A stretch of DNA of 64,000 nt, taken from assembly GCA_037783415.1 (NCBI GenBank), contig JAZGTN010000009.1, positions 6,758,001 through 6,822,000 of the forward strand, in the 5' to 3' direction. How positions within the stretch are numbered: position 1 is the stretch's first letter; every line of letters begins with the position of its first letter. Source of the stretch: Leptasterias polaris. Taxonomy: Eukaryota; Echinodermata; Asteroidea; Forcipulatida; Asteriidae. Below are positions 9,329-18,934 of the stretch, one piece after another. The notes under the pieces are model-generated. The model was not told the origin of the DNA. It worked only from the letters and a program-made list of their open reading frames with translations, and did no database searches. The position numbers and the translations under genes were made by a program.

Positions 9329-10060
9329 GTGAGTGACATATGTTAATTAGGATACATTTGAATATTTCATTATGAGTATTTATTTTTATCTTTAATGTTA
9401 CAATAATAAGAAGACATACCAAAATAAATTAACTAAAGGAATTCCTAAAATGAACTTAAAGATCAACTTGAACGAATTCACTATTTGACTATTTATCCTT
9501 GTTTATTTAGTTATTAGTTGGTCAATTGAGAAGTTTACCTTCATTTAATTTTTTTTTTAATATTTCATTGGAAAAACTAGCCCCCTGCCTCCTTCTTTGT
9601 TTCTTAAACTGATTGTTTTCTCCTGTTGGTGGCGCCCTGCATGGTTCCCAGCAAAGACCCCTAAATATGAAAAGTGAAATCAAAAAGATCCAGTGCCTCA
9701 CAAAACACTGAAAAGCGGTCTGTGTTGTGACGTAAAATAAAGGTTCTTTATCTTTGTTGCTGATGCATTCTACATTATATCTTGTTTGGATCGAGTCGGT
9801 TGTGTGACAACACAGTGTATGGTTGTGATTCCTAAATGCTTAAAGGGACTTTTCGTGAAACAATGTATTTGCTCAATTTACTCAATTATCTGTAATCATT
9901 ACACACTCATTTACCATTCTATAACAAAAGAACAATAATGTTAATTTCGTTAAAGTTGATCTTTAAGTTGAGTTAACTAAACATACAAATTTTCAAATCA
10001 GATTATTTTTGAATATAAAGAAACCCACTGAATTACCTTGGGTATTTTTTCTTTTCATAG
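9329..10060. other. UBASH3 intron, no recognised element
   Basis: AT-rich intron between exons 2 and 3. I see no repeat family or coding signal in it. Confidence 0.5.
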
Positions 10061-10226
10061 CTCTTCAAGTTGACTAAGACGCCAGCCCGATCAAACAGCA
10101 TTCCTCTTGTCACAACAACGACCGATCTTCACAAACAGCCAAGACGTCTCTTTGTGATTCGACACGCAGAGAGAGTAGATATTACATTCGGCCAGCAGTG
10201 GTTGCAGTACTCATTTGATTCTGAGG
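10061..10226 (+). CDS. UBASH3B: UBASH3 exon 3 in window: start of histidine-phosphatase domain, RHAER motif
   Basis: The acceptor CTTTTCATAG opens the exon in phase 0 and the donor GAGG|GTAAGC closes it in phase 1. After about 29 linker residues comes the first phosphatase strand and active-site loop, RRLFVIRHAERVDITFG. The His is the residue phosphorylated during catalysis and the flanking Arg residues bind phosphate in the family. Family members normally read RHGER, so the third position is Ala instead of Gly here. It ends with QQWLQYSFDSEG, matching the family segment after the active site. A SINE-B head starts 36 bp after the exon. Confidence 0.94.
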
Positions 10227-10261
10227 GTAAGCTGGAAATGTTTTTGTTACCCCAGCCTATT

Positions 10262-10680
10262 TTGTTGCGAGTCGCGGCTGAGCAGTCAATCGCCTCGGGC
10301 TCAAGCACTGATGTTTCTGATCAGCAGAGTGTGGGTTCGAATCCTAGGCCCAATTTCACAGAGCTACTTAAGCAAAAAAAGTAGGTAAGCACAACAGCAT
10401 TATGCTTAACAGAATAAGGTAACCAGCCAAAATCTATTTCACATGTACCATTTGTGACTGGTATCCTGCTCATTTTTGCTCAGCAGGCAATTGTTAAGCG
10501 ATATTCTCTGCTTAGGCAGCTCTATGAAATTGGGCCGTGGTCTTGACACTTGTGTCCTTAACCATTATTGCTTTGTCCTTCAGATGGGACGTAAAGCAGT
10601 TGGTTCCTTGTGTTAATTGTGAAATATATGTAAAAGAACCCAGTAACCATATCGGTGGAGTGGAAAAGAATTATATTTTT
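10262..10680 (+). repeat. SINE-B split by a Fold-A MITE
   Basis: The head GTCGCGGCTGAGCAGTCAAT and the B box GGGTTCGAATCCT end at about 10345. The body resumes at about 10540 with CTTGACACTTGTGTCCTTAA, CCTTCAGATGGGACGTAAAG and GTAAAAGAACCC. The gap is filled exactly by the foldback element at 10347-10536. Confidence 0.8.
10347..10536. mobile_element. Fold-A MITE, complete copy
   Basis: Its ends are inverted repeats: GGCCCAATTTCACAGAGCTA on the left and AGCTCTATGAAATTGGGCC on the right. The middle contains AAGGTAACCAGCC and CATTTGTGACTGGTATCCTG, shared with 24.7-26.1 kb and 56.7-57.2 kb. Confidence 0.85.
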
Positions 10681-10707
10681 CAAAACAAAAAACAAATTTA
10701 TGTAAAC

Positions 10708-10742
<35 letters not shown>

Positions 10743-10870
10743 GTGCCTTCTTATATAGCGCTCATATCCGTCACTCAGTGACGCTCAAGGCGCTTCAACA
10801 GTCAGTAAACTAAGGCTAGTAAAAGTAATCTAGTCAGCCCCCTGGCTGCCGCTTTCCAGGTTGTATCATA
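10708..10870 (+). repeat. (AAT)n microsatellite and LINE-like 3' fragment
   Basis: About 11 AAT units at 10708-10742 are followed by TATAGCGCTCATATCCGTCA, then CTCAGTGACGCTCAAGGCGC. The same module occurs near 15985-16060. It looks like the microsatellite-tailed end of a retroelement in minus orientation. Confidence 0.6.
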
Positions 10871-10879
10871 AACTTGGGT

Positions 10880-11320
10880 GTGATATCTGGCTAGATGGCA
10901 GCTAACGGTTATATGTAATATTTTTACTGCTGTTTATATATATGTAAATATATTTTAATTGGTTGTTGTTGTCATTAGGACCAGCTGGAGAGGAGAGCCT
11001 CTAGACAGGAACTGTGTTTCTTTTATGCAATCCTTCGGGCTCCTACTGGATGTCTTTTCTTCCTCTGTATTTTAATTGCTCTTGCTGTATCTTTTAATGT
11101 TTTTACCAATGTGCTTTATATTGTACTTTTAAATATAAATATGGCTCCTGACTGGCACCCCAAACGAAGATATTGACAAAATAGGGAGACCGCCAACATA
11201 GCTCATTTGGTAGAGCGCCGGCACTTTAAACCAGAGGTCGTCTGTCCAAATCCAACTCTAGAAATTTTTTCTTTGTTCAACCCCAAATTAAAAGTAGTTT
11301 AGTCTGATCCCTTTTTGTAT
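10880..11320 (+). repeat. SINE-C compound repeat interrupted by a LINE 3' fragment
   Basis: GGCAGCTAACGGTTATATG (10896) and ATGGCTCCTGACTGGCACCC (11142) are contiguous in the relative at 47.86-48.06 kb, but here they are separated by about 230 bp. The insert ends in TTTATATTGTACTTTTAAAT and contains CCTTCGGGCTCCTACTGGAT, typical of CR1/L2 3' UTRs. The tRNA-like head follows at 11195-11265 (ATAGCTCATTTGGTAGAGCG), then TTTCTTTGTTCAACCCCAAA. Confidence 0.65.
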
Positions 11321-11587
11321 AACGAGTCAACGTACAGGTACAACCATGTGTAAATCTCTTTTAGGAGGAGTGTTGGCTCTGAAAAGAGATGTTGTGGTCT
11401 GGACATTTTTAATGGAAAATATCTTAAACAGTAGCCTTCATGTAGTCATGCCAGTTTGACCTTGAATTAGTGATGTTTAACAGAAAACAGTTTTTGGTTG
11501 GACTAAATGGATAAAAGTGCTGGCGCTCTACCAACTGAGCTACATGTATCTAGCCCTAATAATAGGGAGACCGGCAACTTAAGGGTT

Positions 11588-11732
11588 AGATAGCTCAGTT
11601 GGTAGAGCGCCGGCATGTTAATTTGGAGGTTGCAGGTTCAAGACCAGCTCTAGTAAATTTTTCTTTGTTCAACCCAAAACCTTTCTTTAGAATTTACTCA
11701 GTCAGTTTTCCCTTGTGGTTTATTACTTGATG
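11588..11732 (+). repeat. SINE-C, tail abutting a UBASH3 acceptor
   Basis: The tRNA-like head has an A box TAGCTCAGTTGGTAGAGCGC and a B-box-like GGTTCAAGACC, then TTTCTTTGTTCAACCCAAAA and the tail CTTGTGGTTTATTACTTGAT. The tail ends about 16 bp before the exon at 11747. Other copies: 29690-29838 (minus), 47860-48058 (plus) and the hairpin at 56519-56650. Confidence 0.8.
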
Positions 11733-11746
11733 TTTTTTAAAAACAG

Positions 11747-11869
11747 GTAACTACCTCAAGAAAAATATTAACATGCCAAAGAAAGTTCCATTGCGTGCTG
11801 GAGGTCCACCATGTTTCAATAAGGACTCACCTATTACAGAAGTGGGTCAATTCCAGGCAAGGTTAACTG
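11747..11869 (+). CDS. UBASH3B: UBASH3 exon 4 in window: histidine-phosphatase domain
   Basis: This 123-nt phase 1/1 exon runs from AAAAACAG to the donor ACTG|GTAAGT. It encodes NYLKKNINMPKKVPLRAGG, then a segment ending ITEVGQFQARLTG. The NMP and GxxQA patterns are typical of UBASH3: asparagine-methionine-proline after the active-site region, and Gln-Ala before helix 2 of the phosphatase. The acceptor region directly abuts a SINE-C copy (11588-11732), whose tail appears to supply part of the upstream intron signal. Confidence 0.93.
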
Positions 11870-11935
11870 GTAAGTCCACAAATTTGATTATTTTTCTGAC
11901 AGATACACATCGGGCCTAAATTCATTGAGTTGTCG

Positions 11936-12205
11936 GGTTGGCGTAGTGGTATCTTTCCCTCGCCTTCTACCTCTGGGACCCTGGTTCGAATCCCGTCGAG
12001 GGTGCTATGTTGAATGGGTTTTCAGTCTCTACCTGGTTGTGTTGGTTTTCCCTGGATTATTTCTCTGGGGTTTTCCTCCCATATCTGAAACTTAAACTGA
12101 AACTTTCTTCTTTGTCTCTCCATGAGGTTCTTTCCTAGTATAGTGATTAAGTTCGCTTTTCTGAGAACCCTTGGCTTCACAACCAGAATTAAAAGGAAAT
12201 GAAAT
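11936..12205 (+). repeat. SINE-D with tRNA-like head
   Basis: The head reads GTTGGCGTAGTGGTATCTTT (A-box-like), with a B box GGTTCGAATCCC 45 nt on. The body contains TTTTCCCTGGATTATTTCTC and CTTTGTCTCTCCATGAGG, and ends in GAATTAAAAGGAAATGAAAT. The 26-bp minisatellite starts immediately after it. Confidence 0.7.
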
Positions 12206-12217
12206 GAAGCAGCTTGC

Positions 12218-14376
12218 CACAAAACTCATAGCTTACAGTGCCCTGTAAAACTCATAGCTTACAGAGCCCTGTAAAACTCATAGCTTACAGAGCCTTGTAA
12301 AACTCATAGCTTACAGTGCCCTGTAAAACTCATAGCTTACAGTGCACTGTAAAACTCATAGCTTACAGTGCCCTGTAAAACTCATAGCTTACAGAGCCCT
12401 GTAAAACTCATAGCTTACAGTACCCTGTAAAACTCATAGCTTACAGTGCCCTGTAAAACTCATAGCTTACAGAGCCCTGTAAAACTCATAGCTTACAGAG
12501 CCCTGTAAAACTCATAGCTTACAGAGCCCTGTAAAACTCATAGCTTACAGTGCACTGTAAAACTCATAGCTTACAGTGCCCTGTAAAACTCATAGCTTAC
12601 AGTGCCCTGTAAAAGTCATAGCTTACAGTGCCCTGTAAAACTCATAGCTTACAGAGCCCTGTAAAACTCATAGCTTACAGTGCCCTGTAAAACTTATAGC
12701 TTACAGAGCCCTGTAAAACTCATAGCTTACAGAGCCCTGTAAAACTCTTAGCTTACAGTGCCCTGTAAAACTCATAGCTTACAGTGCACTGTAAAACTCA
12801 TAGCTTACAGTGCACTGTAAAACTCATAGCTTACAGTGCCCTGTAAAACTCATAGCTTACAGTGCCCTGTAAAACTCGGAGCTTATCGAGCCCTGTAAAA
12901 CTCATAGCTTACAGTGCCCTGTAAAACTCATAGCTTACAGTGCACTGTAAAACTCGGAGCTTATCGAGCCCTGTAAAACTCATAGCTTACAGTGCCCTGT
13001 AAAACTCATAGCTTACAGTGCACTGTAAAACTCATAGCTTACAGTGCCCTGTAAAACTCTTAGCTTACAGTGCACTGTAAAACTCTTAGCTCATAGCTTA
13101 CAGTGCCCTGTAAAACTCTTAGCTTACAGAGCCCTGTAAAACTCATAGCTTACAGTGCCCTGTAAAACTCATACCTTACAGTGCCCTGTAAAACTCATAC
13201 CTTACAGTGCCCTGTAAAACTCATAGCTTACAGTGCCCTGTAAAACTCATAGCTTACAGTGCCCTGTAAAACTCATAGCTTACAGTGCCCTGTAAAACTC
13301 TTAGCTTACAGAGCCCTGTAAAACTCATAGCTTACAGTGCACTGTAAAACTCATAGCTTACAGTGCCCTGTAAAACTCATAGCTTACAGTGCCCTGTAAA
13401 ACTCATAGCTTACAGTGCCCTGTAAAACTCATAGCTTACAGAGCCCTGTAAAACTCATAGCTTACAGTGCCCTGTAAAACTTATAGCTTACAGAGCCCTG
13501 TAAAACTCATAGCTTACAGAGCCCTGTAAAACTCTTAGCTTACAGTGCCCTGTAAAACTCATAGCTTACAGTGCACTGTAAAACTCATAGCTTACAGTGC
13601 ACTGTAAAACTCATAGCTTACAGTGCCCTGTAAAACTCATAGCTTACAGTGCCCTGTAAAACTCGGAGCTTATCGAGCCCTGTAAAACTCATAGCTTACA
13701 GTGCCCTGTAAAACTCATAGCTTACAGTGCACTGTAAAACTCGGAGCTTATCGAGCCCTGTAAAACTCATAGCTTACAGTGCCCTGTAAAACTCATAGCT
13801 TACAGTGCACTGTAAAACTCATAGCTTACAGTGCCCTGTAAAACTCTTAGCTTACAGTGCACTGTAAAACTCTTAGCTCATAGCTTACAGTGCCCTGTAA
13901 AACTCTTAGCTTACAGAGCCCTGTAAAACTCATAGCTTACAGTGCCCTGTAAAACTCATACCTTACAGTGCCCTGTAAAACTCATACCTTACAGTGCCCT
14001 GTAAAACTCATAGCTTACAGTGCCCTGTAAAACTCATAGCTTACAGTGCCCTGTAAAACTCATAGCTTACAGTGCCCTGTAAAACTCTTAGCTTACAGTG
14101 CCCTGTAAAACTCTTAGCTTACAGTGCCCTGTAAAACTCTTAGCTTACAGTGCACTGTAAAACTCATAGCTTACAGAGCCCTGTAAAACTCATAGCTTAC
14201 AGTGCCTTGTAAAACTCATAGCTTACAGTGCCCTGTAAAACTCATAGCTTACAGTGCCCTGTAAAACTCTTAGCTTACAGTGCCCTGTAAAACTCTTAGC
14301 TTACAGTGCACTGTAAAACTCTTAGCTTACAGTGCCCTGTAAAACTCTTAGCTTACAGACCCCTGTAAAACTCTAG
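12218..14376 (+). repeat. 26-bp minisatellite array with higher-order duplication
   Basis: About 80 head-to-tail copies of a 26-bp unit, GCCCTGTAAAACTCATAGCT continuing TACAGT. The main variants are ACTCTTAGC, AGAGCC versus AGTGCC, GTGCAC versus GTGCCC, and a rarer CGGAGCTTATCGAG. Each unit is partly self-complementary (CTGTAA facing TTACAG). Rare variants recur at a constant 787-bp offset, so about 30 units were duplicated as a block. The array fills most of UBASH3 intron 4. Confidence 0.97.
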
Positions 14377-14568
14377 GTCTTATGGGCTCAAAGCTCAGTA
14401 CATTTGACCTTGTGAATGTGTGTGAACCAAATTTACTCGTACAAATAAAACAAACCAGTTTTTCATTGTTATTTTTATTATTTATTTGGCCCTTGATGCA
14501 AGAAGTCAACTTACAGGCAGTCAAACAAAATAACAAAATTGTAATTCACCAAGGAAGTTCACCATTAA

Positions 14569-14956
14569 AGGTGCTGTATACGTTTGGTAATTGGAGCCCA
14601 CTGTTTGTTTCAAAGCTATATAATTGTAGGTCTTTATATACAATAAAAGTAACCTGTGAAAATTTCACTTCAAAAGGTGGTCGCGTTTTTGAGATATCAC
14701 CGAAAAACCGGAGCGAATATTTCCATGCAGGAAGAATATTCCCTTTAGGATTACACTGTGTGAGAAGCGTTACGGCTGTAACGTCTCAGATTCAAATTTT
14801 GGGGGGATAAAAAGTGATATATTTTTCCATAACCGCAGTACTTCGAAGTGAAAAGTTTCTCAAAATGCATTATACTATCCAAAGCTGCTGTACTTCTTAC
14901 CAAGTAAGCTTCATTGCCATTAATTTCAGAGTCATTACCAAACGTATACAGACTCT
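14569..14956. mobile_element. TTAA-2 foldback MITE
   Basis: TTAA flanks at 14565-14568 and 14957-14960. Left end AGGTGCTGTATACGTTTGGT; right end the inverted ATTACCAAACGTATACAGAC ending CTCT. Internal landmarks are AAAATTTCACTTCAAAAGG and TATCACCGAAAAACCGGAGC. It is very close to the copy at 20361-20745. Confidence 0.88.
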
Positions 14957-15168
14957 TTAAAAGCGCCCTCATGTGGTCCAAATTACAGTCAATTCTGCGG
15001 TAAGCAGTGCCATGAAATTGGGTTCAGCTCTACTTTTTATAATTTCTTCTCTGTAATTTTTTCTTTTGTTCGTTTACATCAGGACACTTCACTTCTCAGC
15101 CCCCCATTTTGTTTTTCATCTGCATTAAAGAAAATAACAATCCCATGTGTCTTTTCTTTTTTGTTCAG

Positions 15169-15261
15169 GCGAAAGTATGAGGGAGAATGGAATAAAAATA
15201 ACGCATGTTTACTCGTCACCTGCACTGAGATGTGTTCAGACGGCACAGGCTTGCTTGGAAG
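15169..15261 (+). CDS. UBASH3B: UBASH3 exon 5 in window: second phosphate-binding Arg
   Basis: A 93-nt phase 1/1 exon between TTTTTTGTTCAG and the donor GAAG|GTAAGA. It encodes GESMRENGIKITHVYSSPAL, continuing RCVQTAQACLEG. The SSPALRCVQTA motif carries the conserved Arg that contacts phosphate in STS-1-type enzymes. A TTAA-4 MITE begins 17 bp past the exon end. Confidence 0.94.
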
Positions 15262-15277
15262 GTAAGACAAGGAATAG

Positions 15278-15559
15278 TTAAAGAGGAAGGGAAATGGCCA
15301 GTTAAATTTTGTAATGGACTCATTGTCCAACAGATAGAGTCCTCATATGTGTAGAAACCATTTCTCTGAGAATGATGTCATCAGATGTGTTTAATGTTGA
15401 AAAATTAGTACATTGAAACGGAATCGAATGCAATGGCAAGTTCACCATATTTGCGTGAGCTTAGAGACTTATAAATTTTTCCCAACTCAGAAGAGGACTC
15501 TATCTATCGAAAAATTTGTACTTCACAAAATTGAATTGGTCATTTCCCTTCCTCTTTAA
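15278..15559. mobile_element. TTAA-4 foldback MITE beside a splice donor
   Basis: TTAA at 15278-15281 and 15556-15559 brackets inverted ends AGAGGAAGGGAAATGGCCAG and CATTTCCCTTCCTCT. Inner arms share GATAGAGTCCTC facing GAGGACTCTATC. It starts 17 bp after the end of UBASH3 exon 5. Confidence 0.85.
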
Positions 15560-15664
15560 CATGATGAATTCAATTCTGGTTCCTGAGCAAAAGTGCAAAA
15601 AAATGCACAAGGAGACTCAAGTCTTCTGGGTACTGCTATTGTCACTCTGAGCTTTCAGTCAGTG

Positions 15665-15900
15665 AGCAGGGCCCATGGCTCTGCTTACCGCCGAATTCTG
15701 CGCTTGCGATCACCATTCTTCGCTTACCAAGCAAGCACCGAATTTCTGCGCTAGCTGTGTAAGCGAAGAATGCCTAGTAAGCGCACAGGCCAAAAAAAAA
15801 CATGCTAACCCGTGAAATACGCTTGACGTAAGCGCGGAATTCCTTGCTTCCGTAAGCGCCGATTCTTTGCTTCAGTAAGCAGAGCCATGAAATTGGGCCC
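15665..15900. mobile_element. Fold-B MITE
   Basis: Left end CATGGCTCTGCTTACCG; right end CAGTAAGCAGAGCCATGAAA followed by TTGGGCCC. The interior is a mosaic of GCGCTTAC/GTAAGCGC-type inverted motifs. Relatives: 17820-18025, 21535-21608 and 38404-38590. Confidence 0.85.
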
Positions 15901-15984
15901 AGGTCGAGCCCAAAGAGGTAGAGGTCACCTACCCTATGTGGACATACTACGCAGGGACACTAGCTTAGAGACAATTACAGATGA

Positions 15985-16190
15985 AATAGTTAATAATACT
16001 AGTGGCTTCTTAAATAAGGCTCATATCCGTCACTCAGTGACGCTCAAGGTGCTTCAACATTCAGAATTTTCCTGCAAGGTATGTGGAGCTCTCCGTTTGA
16101 AGTATGAGACCTATTCCTTTACATAGCACCATGTAATGGTTTACAAGGTGCTGTGGTGCATTATGCAGCCAATCAAACCAGGGCGAACCC
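15985..16190 (-). repeat. LINE-like or SINE-like 3' module
   Basis: Contains CTCATATCCGTCACTCAGTG and CGCTCAAGGTGCTTCAACA, shared with 10740-10800. It continues with TTTACATAGCACCATGTAAT and runs directly into the SINE-B copy at 16195. Confidence 0.5.
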
Positions 16191-16194
16191 ATTC

Positions 16195-16385
16195 TCTTTT
16201 CCGTTCTTTTACGTGCATTACACCATACACGGGACCAACAGCTTTACGTCCCAACACGAAAAGACCAAGCGATAATATTGAAGTGTATTGCTTAAGGACA
16301 CAAGTGTCACGAGTGTCTGCTGATCAGAAACACCAGAGTTTAAGTCCGGTGCTCTTATCCGCTCGGCCACAACACGCCAACTATC
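16195..16385 (-). repeat. SINE-B, minus orientation
   Basis: The reverse complement has a tRNA-like head (GGCCGAGCGGATAAGAGCAC), CTGATCAGCAGACACTCGTG in place of an intact B box, and the body signature ACTTGTGTCCTTAAGC. It matches 1486-1737 but is more diverged, with part of the B-box region lost. Confidence 0.7.
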
Positions 16386-16579
16386 TACATGCATAAAGGA
16401 CATGAAGATCCGGGAAGTCTGGGGACACTTTTCTTGTGACATCATTGGCTGAGGACACCACTCGACAGAGAATAAGAGGATATTGTTGCATCAATGCAAA
16501 AATGCTGTTTCCTTTTTTGTAATAGCGTCAAATCTCACGTATTCTCACAAGTGTTTGTATTTCCCTTTTCTATTACCAG

Positions 16580-16825
16580 GTCTTAATTCTCCTGACTGTC
16601 ATAAGATACGCATCGATACGTCTCTCTTTGAGTGGCTCGCTTGGTGCAAAGGTGTCCTCCCAAAGTGGCTGACACATTCTGAGCTGACAGCCTTCGGTCT
16701 TAAGGTCGACACTAACTATAAAGAGCTGATTTCAGCCAGTGATCTGAATCTACAAGAGAACTGTCAATCTTACTATAAGAGGGGGGATGCATTATTAAGA
16801 CGAGAGATTAAGGAACATCCAGAAG
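16580..16825 (+). CDS. UBASH3B: UBASH3 exon 6 in window: LFEW and helical insert
   Basis: A 246-nt phase 1/1 exon between CTATTACCAG and GAAG|GTAGGT. It starts LNSPDCHKIRIDTSLFEWLA; the Glu of LFEW is the conserved catalytic acid candidate of the family. The following part (PKWLTHSELTAFGLKVDTNY and a Tyr/Arg-rich helix) matches the UBASH3-specific helical insert, including the VDTxY element. Confidence 0.93.
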
Positions 16826-16953
16826 GTAGGTTAAAACAGCTTAGGTTTTAGTTTATCTGAAATGATTCACTTTTGTTGCTGGTGTTCAAAAGGTAACCTT
16901 GCTCACACAGCACGTCAACCAAAGACTTTCTTGACAAAACAACTTCTATTTAA

Positions 16954-17333
16954 AGGCAAAGTATACCTTTGGTTTTGGGAACTGTGCGATTGTTTTAATC
17001 CTATATAAATGTAGATATATACAATAAAACTAATCTGTGAACATTTCATTTCAAAATGCGGTCGGGATTTGGGGATATCGCCAACAATCCGGAGCGAATG
17101 TGTCCATGTTGGAAGAATAATCGCTAATAGGAAGACACAATTTACACAATCTGAGAAACGTATCTGACAGTAATGTTTTTCAGATTCAAAGTTTGGGGCA
17201 TAACCGCATTACATGTAATTCAAAGTAAAATGTTTCTCAAAATGCTTTATACTATTGAAAGCTGCGTTACTTCTAACCAATAAGTTTTTATTGCCATTAA
17301 TTTTATAAGTGATTACCAAACGTATACCTTCCC
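16954..17333. mobile_element. TTAA-2 foldback MITE, diverged subgroup
   Basis: TTAA at 16950-16953 and 17334-17337. Ends AGGCAAAGTATACCTTTGGT and ATTACCAAACGTATACCTTC. It shares the TTTCATTTCAAAATGCGGTC and TTGGGGATATCGCC region with other TTAA-2 copies. Confidence 0.85.
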
Positions 17334-17504
17334 TTAAACATCAACAAAGCAACAAAACCCGGAAGAAAATTAACATTGGAAAGCAGGTTACATAGTATTG
17401 AACAATGCACTGTTGAGGAATTTTACAAGAAAGCGTTAAAATGGGAATATTGAACAAGGGTCCACTCTTCAGAGCTCTGGCCACTCGACGTCTGGCAATG
17501 CTAG

Positions 17505-17818
17505 TTAGAGATAATAATAGTAATAAATAATTCTTATTTAGCGAGTTTTACAATAATGTATCAATGCGCTTTACATTGGTCATTGGGCCAATACAACATT
17601 CCTTTCATCTTTCTCAGCTCCCTGGGGGAGTATACAGCCCAGGGCTGCCGTGGCGCTCTGCACAATATCAACCTCAATATCAACCTCTGCCCTTGCAGGT
17701 ACCCATTTATACCCCTGGGAGAAGAAAAGCAATTACATGTATAGTAAAGCATCTTGCTCAAGAACACAATTGTAATGACCGGGATTCAAACCTGCACCCA
17801 GATGACTTATAACCACCA
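17505..17818 (-). repeat. tRNA-headed SINE or microsatellite-tailed element, minus orientation
   Basis: Starts with an (AATA)-rich run and AGCGAGTTTTACAATAATG, with GCGCTTTACATTGG. It ends with a minus-strand B-box-like segment GACCGGGATTCAAACCTGCA and a TTATAACCACCATGGCC head. Read on the minus strand: tRNA-like head, body, microsatellite tail. Confidence 0.6.
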
Positions 17819-17819
17819 T

Positions 17820-18025
17820 GGCCCAATTTCATGGCTCTGCTTATTGTAAGCAAAGAATCGGTGCTTACAGAAGCAGGGAATTCCGCGCTTACGTCTTGAA
17901 GCGTATTTCAGGGGTTAGCAGGGAATTTTTGCTTGTGCGCGTGTGTAGTCCACGTTACTAGGCATTTTACGCTTACACAGCTAGTGCAGAAATTCAGCGC
18001 TTGCACAGTAAGCGGAGAATGGTGA
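17820..18025. mobile_element. Fold-B MITE, right end lost
   Basis: Begins GGCCCAATTTCATGGCTCTG and runs through GGGAATTCCGCGCTTACGTC, TTTCAGGGGTTAGCAGGGAA and AGCGCTTGCACAGTAAGCGG, ending about GAATGGTGAT without the terminal inverted repeat. A fragment at about 18088-18115 (GTGCTGTGGCCGAGCAGTCT) is a SINE-B-type head. Confidence 0.75.
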
Positions 18026-18204
18026 TGATAATGATGTTCAAAAGACGGCAGAGGATGTGGTCGAGACAAAGCCAAGCTGTAGTTTATGATAGACGTGCTG
18101 TGGCCGAGCAGTCTAGCTTTTATAGCAGTACAAAATTACATCAGTGTCATCCAAAACAAGTTCTAGTCCTTTCTACTTTCACCCTTATTTAAAAACCACT
18201 AAGT

Positions 18205-18745
18205 ATCTATTTGTTTTAGCAATGCCAGGTTTTTTAACTTGTGTTTATCCTAACTGTTTTTACTGATTTGATATTTTAGTGTACCGGTAACTGTTAATAA
18301 TTACCTTTTAGCTAGCGGTATTTTTTTCTAAGGTTTTAAAACTGTTTGTATTGCTATTGCTTGTTTTTGTTACATATTTTTAAGCGCCCAGGAGCATGTT
18401 TAATGGATTACTATTATTGTTTCATTTTTATTACTAATTACTCTCATAGCTCTCCCTACATTAAATCCTCCCGTCAAACTCTTTTTGTTTCCAGTTTGTG
18501 TGTACTAATTATGATTTCACTTAAAGCAAACTCTAATGTTTTATTGTACTTTCGTCAGTCTACTGTTCATTCTTGTAGTAGTATAATGTTCGGGTGTTTT
18601 ACTGTTGTAATGTTTTGAAGGCATATCTACCACAAGTACCACTTTTGGGGGATTCTGCCTCCATTGTAATTTTATTCAGAAAGATATTATACTATTTGTT
18701 TGTTTTGGAAATAAATGTTTAATTGAATTGAATTTAATTGAATTC
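18205..18745 (+). mobile_element. 5'-truncated LINE 3' end, (TTGAA)n-type tail
   Basis: AT-rich sequence ending GGAAATAAATGTTTAATTGA and ATTGAATTTAATTGAATTC, like the end of the element at 7.7 kb. The body is much diverged, so this is an older or different subfamily. It lies in the intron before exon 7. Confidence 0.65.
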
Positions 18746-18819
18746 AAAATTAATGTTTGCCCCCTTTGATTTAAGCTTTAAACTAATGTATATGACCTTT
18801 ACCCTTTGACCTGCTCCAG

Positions 18820-18926
18820 GTGATATTCTGATTGTGGGTCATGCCAGCAGTCTGGATGGTTGCACACGGTATCTACAGGGTCTTTCAGCTAGACCTGCAT
18901 TAGAGTTCTCAAAGATTGTACAGAAG
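18820..18926 (+). CDS. UBASH3B: UBASH3 exon 7 in window: second catalytic His
   Basis: A 107-nt exon from GACCTGCTCCAG (phase 1) to CAGAAG|GTAAGA (phase 0). It encodes GDILIVGHASSLDGCTRYLQ, then a helix ending SKIVQK. The His of VGHASS is the second catalytic histidine of the branch, and the GLS loop after it also fits UBASH3. Confidence 0.94.
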
Positions 18927-18934
18927 GTAAGATT

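Noticed and set aside
11195..11265. Possible tRNA gene (also 11588, 36693, 47940, 62667)
   Set aside because: A and B boxes are present, but acceptor stems do not pair and SINE bodies follow directly.
12218..14376. Regular array reminiscent of a CRISPR
   Set aside because: Units are contiguous with no variable spacers, the genome is eukaryotic, and there are no cas genes.
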